A DNA stretch of 64,000 nucleotides from Lactarius indigo (taxonomy: Eukaryota > Basidiomycota > Agaricomycetes > Russulales > Russulaceae): NCBI GenBank assembly GCA_025766275.1, contig JAFKAC010000090.1:1-64000 (forward strand), given 5' to 3'. This document shows, in pieces, positions 60,414 to 64,000 of this stretch. The notes under the pieces are model-generated. The model did no database searches. It was not told the origin of the DNA and saw only the letters and a program-made list of their open reading frames with translations. Positions within the stretch are counted from its first letter, which is position 1; the number at the start of each line of letters is the position of its first letter. Both the position numbers and the translations under genes were made by a program.

Positions 60414-62079
60414 ATGTCTTCTACTAAAAAACGTGCGAAGTCTTATCCTTGCTGCTAGTCAGGCTGAACAGCTCCCTCGTTTCATCAAGCTCTCCCATTC
60501 TATGTCACTTTTACGGCAGGTGCCATTGCCGGTGTCTCTGAAATCCTCACGTTCTATCCCTTGGGTGAGTTATCCCGACCGTGGTTCTTAGATGTTCGTC
60601 GTTACGAACTATCTGCGCTCTCTTTAGATGTCGTCAGTTCTTTTCTCTTTTTTTTCCGGATCTTGTGATGGGGCACGCTCAACAAAAGATCTCGATGGTC
60701 ACTTGTACATTCTCTAGGTCAAGACCCGCATGCAGCTTGAACGTGGCAAGTCTTCTACCGGCCTTCTCGGATCCTTCCAATCCATCATTCGCGAAGAAGG
60801 GTACGTCCACAGTTTTGTCCTCAGTCAGTCTCCTAGCGGGTCTTGACCCTTCCATTTCTACAGCTTCGGGCGTCTCTATCGCGGTAGGCGAACATCTCGA
60901 CTCGATTTACACGCTTAACAAATTTTACGGTCACAAGGTCTCGTCCCTCCATTACTACTCGAAGCACCCAAGCGTGCAACAAAATTGCACGTGTTCTCTT
61001 AACCTAGCCTTGCCTCGTTTTGAGCCTCGTTGCCCCAATTCAGTGCCGCAAATGATTTCTGGGGAAAGACCTTTAAAAAGTTGTCCGGGGAGACAGAAAT
61101 GACACGACAGCTCTCCATCATCACGGGTTGCAGCGCGGGTGCTACTGAAAGTTTCGTCGTTGTACCCTTCGAGCTCGTCAAGATCAAGTGCCCTTGCTCC
61201 TTTTCCTTACGCACGGACACCCATTGACGGCCAAGCATTTCAGGTTGCAAGACAAATCCCTGGCGAGTACTTACAATGGTCCCATCGACGTTGTTCGGCA
61301 GATCGTCCGCAAGGACGGCATCCTGGGACTGTATGCTGGCATGGAAGCGACCTTCTGGCGGTACGTAAACCCGTCATGGCGTTGTTCCATATGCGGCTTG
61401 ACCTCGCACTGTGCCGTCGCAGGCACTTGTGGTGGAACGGCGGCTACTTCGGCTCTATCTTCCAGGTCAAGTCGATGCTTCCCAAAGCTGAGGTACATTG
61501 CTACACTCGTTCCACACGCAGTTGGTCGCTAAACACGCTTTCAGACACCTCAGGGAGAACTCTTGAACAATTTTGCATCGGGAGCCGTTGGAGGCTTCGT
61601 AGGAACGGTCATCAATACTCCGTATGTTGAGAACTATTTACACTTCCGCACTGCAGTGCTAAACCCCATCACTAGATTCGATGTCGGCATTCCCCAGTTT
61701 TAAGACGGCAGCTCCTACTCACTTTCCTTCTTTAGGTTGTCAAGTCTCGCATCCAAGGCGCTGAAAAATTACCCGGTGTTATTCCGAAATACAATTGGAC
61801 GTATCCTGCGTGAGTAAGGGTTGACCCTATATTCTGACAATCCCTCACCGTCCTCCTCTTACGTCTACACAGACTTGTTACCATTTTCCGTGAGGAGGGG
61901 CCCGCTGCACTATACAAGGGCTTCGTACCGAAAGTACTAAGGCTAGCACCAGGGGGTGGTGTGCTATTACTTGTGGTTGAGTTCACCCTGGGCGTGTTCC
62001 GGAAAGGTGTGTTTTTGCGATGCGGTTGTTCAGCACTGACTGAGGTTACTTTCTAGCGTTGGGTCCGCCATATATCTGA
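60414..62079 (+). CDS. ODC1: Mitochondrial 2-oxodicarboxylate carrier (SLC25 family)
   Basis: Inner-membrane carrier exchanging 2-oxoglutarate/2-oxoadipate, as yeast Odc1/Odc2. I read 14 exons: 60414-60432, 60472-60564, 60628-60632, 60718-60800, 60864-60883, 60938-60986, 61044-61187, 61244-61360, 61423-61492, 61545-61621, 61676-61682, 61736-61809, 61873-62006 and 62057-62079. They sum to 304 residues without a break. The N-terminus is MSSTKKPPSFHQALPFY. The three carrier signatures read FYPLDVVKTRMQ, VVPFELVKIK and NTPFDVVKSRIQ. Substrate-site blocks are PLLLEAPKRATKFAANDFW, FWRHLWWNGGYFGSIF and PKVLRLAPGGGVLLLV. Exons 3 and 11 are 5 and 7 nt long. The intron at 60987-61043 has a GC donor. 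Symbol assigned by family. Confidence 0.93.
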
Positions 62080-62268
62080 TGTAATATATAGACGAAACTA
62101 GCTTGCTCTACCCCTTCATTCAACTTGAAGGGCCATACCTAACCCCGTTCCTTAACTTGGTCATTTGCTATCTGCCTCCTCACATCTGTAAAGGGTCTTT
62201 CTACCGAAGTCGTATGAGAATAGAAATAGGTTAGTCTCAAATGTCAAGGCTGAGCGGAGCCTAAGTTA

Positions 62269-62458
62269 CAGTCGAACCTCTCATAACCCATACCCACTTT
62301 TGGGATTTTGTAACCGGCAAATCATACTCTCTGATCCTCAATAATCTATACATTTAAACTACAGCTTGGGGCCTATCCTCATGTACTGGTGTGGGTTGTG
62401 GAAGCCCAGTGGTTATGAGGTTATATGGCTCTTAATGGGTATGGGTTATGAGAGGTTC
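62269..62458. mobile_element. Short inverted-repeat element (MITE), pogo/Tc1-like ends
   Basis: A perfect 23-bp inverted repeat bounds the element: 62274-62296 begins gaacctctcataaccc, and 62436-62458 is its reverse complement. The left end reads TA|CAGTCGAACCTC, like pogo-type DNA transposons that target TA; the right end lacks the matching GACTG-TA and runs straight into a T tract, so it appears trimmed. There is no coding capacity in the 190 bp. It lies 190 bp downstream of the carrier gene. Confidence 0.7.
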
Positions 62459-62982
62459 TTTTTTTTTTTGTTTTTTTGAAAGTGCTCTAAATTTGGAACA
62501 AAACTACTGTCTTAGGTAGGTAGTCCTGTATCTAGGTGTTAGGTAGCAGGAGATTGTAGGTATCAGCCCTGCCTAATGTGTGAAAGCCAGGCTGGGGCCC
62601 AGAGTGAGGAAAAATACCAATTAAAGTACACCCCTGGTGTTGGGGTAGTGTGGGACTCAAAGCCTGTTTTTGTCACCATCAGTGGCCTAGGACTGGCATG
62701 CATTCCTACCCACTAAAACCTCATGATCATGTATCCACTGATCCAGCAGACTAGAGGACTTCTTCAAGGCTTTTTCCCAGGTCACCTCCACAAGCTGGGT
62801 GAAAGGGATGCTTCTCTTTATTTTTGTTGTGGTTATTTTATCATTGGTTAGTCTTCAGTTCATGACTTTCAGCCATCTCACTTTGATTTCTCTTGGTGTG
62901 TGGTGCATTCCATGGATTACTCTCTCACACCTCAATCTCAGTAAAAAGGATTAGTTGAGTGAAGTTGCTAAAATAGGACATC

Positions 62983-63160
62983 AGTCAAGGAAAGTCAGCT
63001 ATAAGTCAAGATTTTTGCACCAGTCAGGCAAAGTCAAGATCCAGTCAACCAAAAATCAATTGAAACTCAGCAAAAAATCACAAAAAGAAAACCTTGACTT
63101 GGGTATTATTCAAGGACATAGCTTGGTCAGTCAAAGTCAATGCCAGTCAGTTAAAGTCAA
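62983..63160 (+). repeat. Cluster of AGTCAA motifs
   Basis: Seven copies of AGTCAA occur on the plus strand at 62983, 63004, 63032, 63043, 63129, 63135 and 63155, several extended to AAAGTCAA or CAGTCAA, plus an inverted ttgact near 63,092. Spacing is irregular (6 to 86 bp). Such clusters occur as subterminal transposase-binding sites or satellite remnants. Confidence 0.6.
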
Positions 63161-63376
63161 GTGAAAATAGGGAATAAATTATGGAAAAATGGGAACATCA
63201 GGGTGGGGGTGGGCTAGGGTGGGATGGGGATGGGGAACATTGGGGTGTAGAAGTTTCTGGTGATGAGTGATGATCCCCACTGATAAAACAGGGGAATTAT
63301 GAATTTACCCTTACAAGTCTTTGGCATGCATAAATGGAAGATACCTTATATAGTTGAGTACATGCTTGTATATGTC

Positions 63377-63541
63377 CTCAGCTTGTTGCTCTGGCATGCT
63401 GAGGAAGTAAGTTGCTTTACTCATACTCTACCTACCAACATCTAACTAACTCCAAACTGTAGTAATGACTCTTGTTAGATATGGTATTACAATCTCAGCT
63501 TGTTGCTCTGGCATGCTGAGGGATAATGACTCTTGTTAGAT
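63377..63541 (+). repeat. Interleaved direct repeats with hairpin core
   Basis: A 28-bp sequence beginning ctcagcttgttgctctgg occurs at 63377-63404 and again at 63494-63521. Each copy starts CTCAGC and ends GCTGAG, so it can fold on itself. An 18-bp sequence (taatgactcttgttagat) occurs at 63463-63480 and 63524-63541. A 12-bp direct repeat around gatcttaaaggtt follows at about 63,540-63,564. The two families are interleaved, as in a local duplication. Confidence 0.75.
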
Positions 63542-63632
63542 CTTAAAGGTTGATCTTAAAGGTTATAGGCCCTGAGGGTCTTGCCTGACAAATCCCACCT
63601 AATGTTATTGCTCTTAGTGTGCTTACACTTGT

Positions 63633-63997
63633 GTTACGCTTGTACCGGGCGTAGTGTCCGACTTGGACGGTACTGTGGGAACACTTTGCCCCAAACGGTC
63701 AGCCAACTTACGGGGGAGGCAAATACAGCCAAGGCGTCCCCTAGTCGACAAAGGTACTGGCAGCCCTCTATCAGACGGAAGTGCTGAGAGGCGGAGAATG
63801 GCAGATAAGAGGAAAGGGAGATGAGCAGACAGCCCAAGGGGAAGGTGGCAAGCAGCCAACCGCAGCTCAAAAGATAGAGGGAAGACGGTGAACAACCAGT
63901 ACAATTCCACAAGATCTCAAGCTGGAGAGCCGGGGATACAAGCTACCCTACTTATACTCCAGCTATCGTAAAGTTCAGACTCAGAAACCCTAATACA
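63633..63997. mobile_element. Possible LTR of a Gypsy-type element at window end
   Basis: The stretch starts TGTTACGC and ends AATACA, the TG...CA form of a long terminal repeat. It has a purine-rich part (about 63,800-63,840) and a TATA-like cttatact near the end. No second copy, primer-binding site or polyprotein is inside the window. The call rests on form alone. Confidence 0.25.
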
Positions 63998-64000
63998 ATG

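Larger units (their letters stand above)
62459..63632. other. AT-rich repeat-bearing tail without genes
   Basis: Composition changes sharply from the gene-rich part: T tracts, simple repeats and no credible coding frame. Short open frames here carry no family signal. This is probably transposon-derived DNA. Confidence 0.55.

Noticed and set aside
63581..63910. Open frames on both strands near the window end
   Set aside because: They overlap an LTR-like stretch, have unusual composition and match nothing; probably chance.
1..64000. CRISPR arrays, operons, Shine-Dalgarno sites, phage or plasmid origins
   Set aside because: Spliced eukaryotic genes throughout; no regularly spaced repeat array or prokaryotic signal is seen.

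Overview
The window is nuclear DNA of a filamentous basidiomycete, most likely an Agaricomycete. The genes are interrupted by many short introns (mostly about 45-70 nt, GT-AG with a few GC-AG), are not organised in operons, and lie on both strands. The protein set is fungal: recyclin-1, Urc4, ETF-ubiquinone oxidoreductase, Orc3, Upf3, Syf2, Ldb17, an Sds3-like subunit and an oxodicarboxylate carrier. I recognised families by reading translated exons; no database search was possible.

Layout. 0.5-4.0 kb (-) recyclin-1 with a damaged-looking 3' end; 4.15 kb tRNA-Pro(TGG) with an intron; 5.9-6.6 kb (-) proteasome beta-4; 7.1-13.7 kb (-) a large DUF3684 protein with a GHKL ATPase domain and a C-terminal HExxH motif; 14.2-15.5 kb (+) an unknown secretory/membrane protein; 15.8-18.4 kb (+) an SLC45/Sut1-like glucoside transporter; 18.8-20.5 kb (-) Urc4; 20.5-23.7 kb a stretch with coding-like exons I cannot name; 23.7-24.7 kb (-) histidinol-phosphatase; 26.7-28.7 kb (-) ETF-QO and, divergent from it, 28.9-30.4 kb (+) a PQ-loop membrane protein; 30.5-33.2 kb (-) Orc3; 33.5-35.7 kb a head-to-head pair of related Kre9/Knh1-like cell-surface proteins; 36.2-37.9 kb (+) Upf3; 39.0-40.2 kb (-) Syf2; 40.4-42.5 kb (-) an MFS transporter with a repetitive N-terminal tail; 43.6-45.6 kb (-) a CaM kinase; 47.1-48.2 kb (-) a SAM methyltransferase; 50.3-52.7 kb (+) Ldb17; 54.3-57.7 kb (-) an Sds3-like Sin3-complex subunit, divergent from 57.8-58.6 kb (+) MsrA; 59.0-60.3 kb (+) a DUF4743-Nudix hydrolase; 60.4-62.1 kb (+) a 14-exon mitochondrial oxodicarboxylate carrier. 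The last 1.9 kb is AT-rich repeat and transposon-like DNA.

The genes are mostly unrelated housekeeping functions rather than one pathway. There is no secondary-metabolite cluster, CRISPR array or defence island. The most unusual points are the DUF3684 protein, which combines an N-terminal GHKL ATPase with a metzincin-spaced HExxHxxxxxH near its end; the 5-nt and 7-nt micro-exons at equivalent signatures of the carrier; four GC-AG introns; the inverted pair of Kre9-like paralogues; and three places where the reading frame breaks in otherwise recognisable genes.
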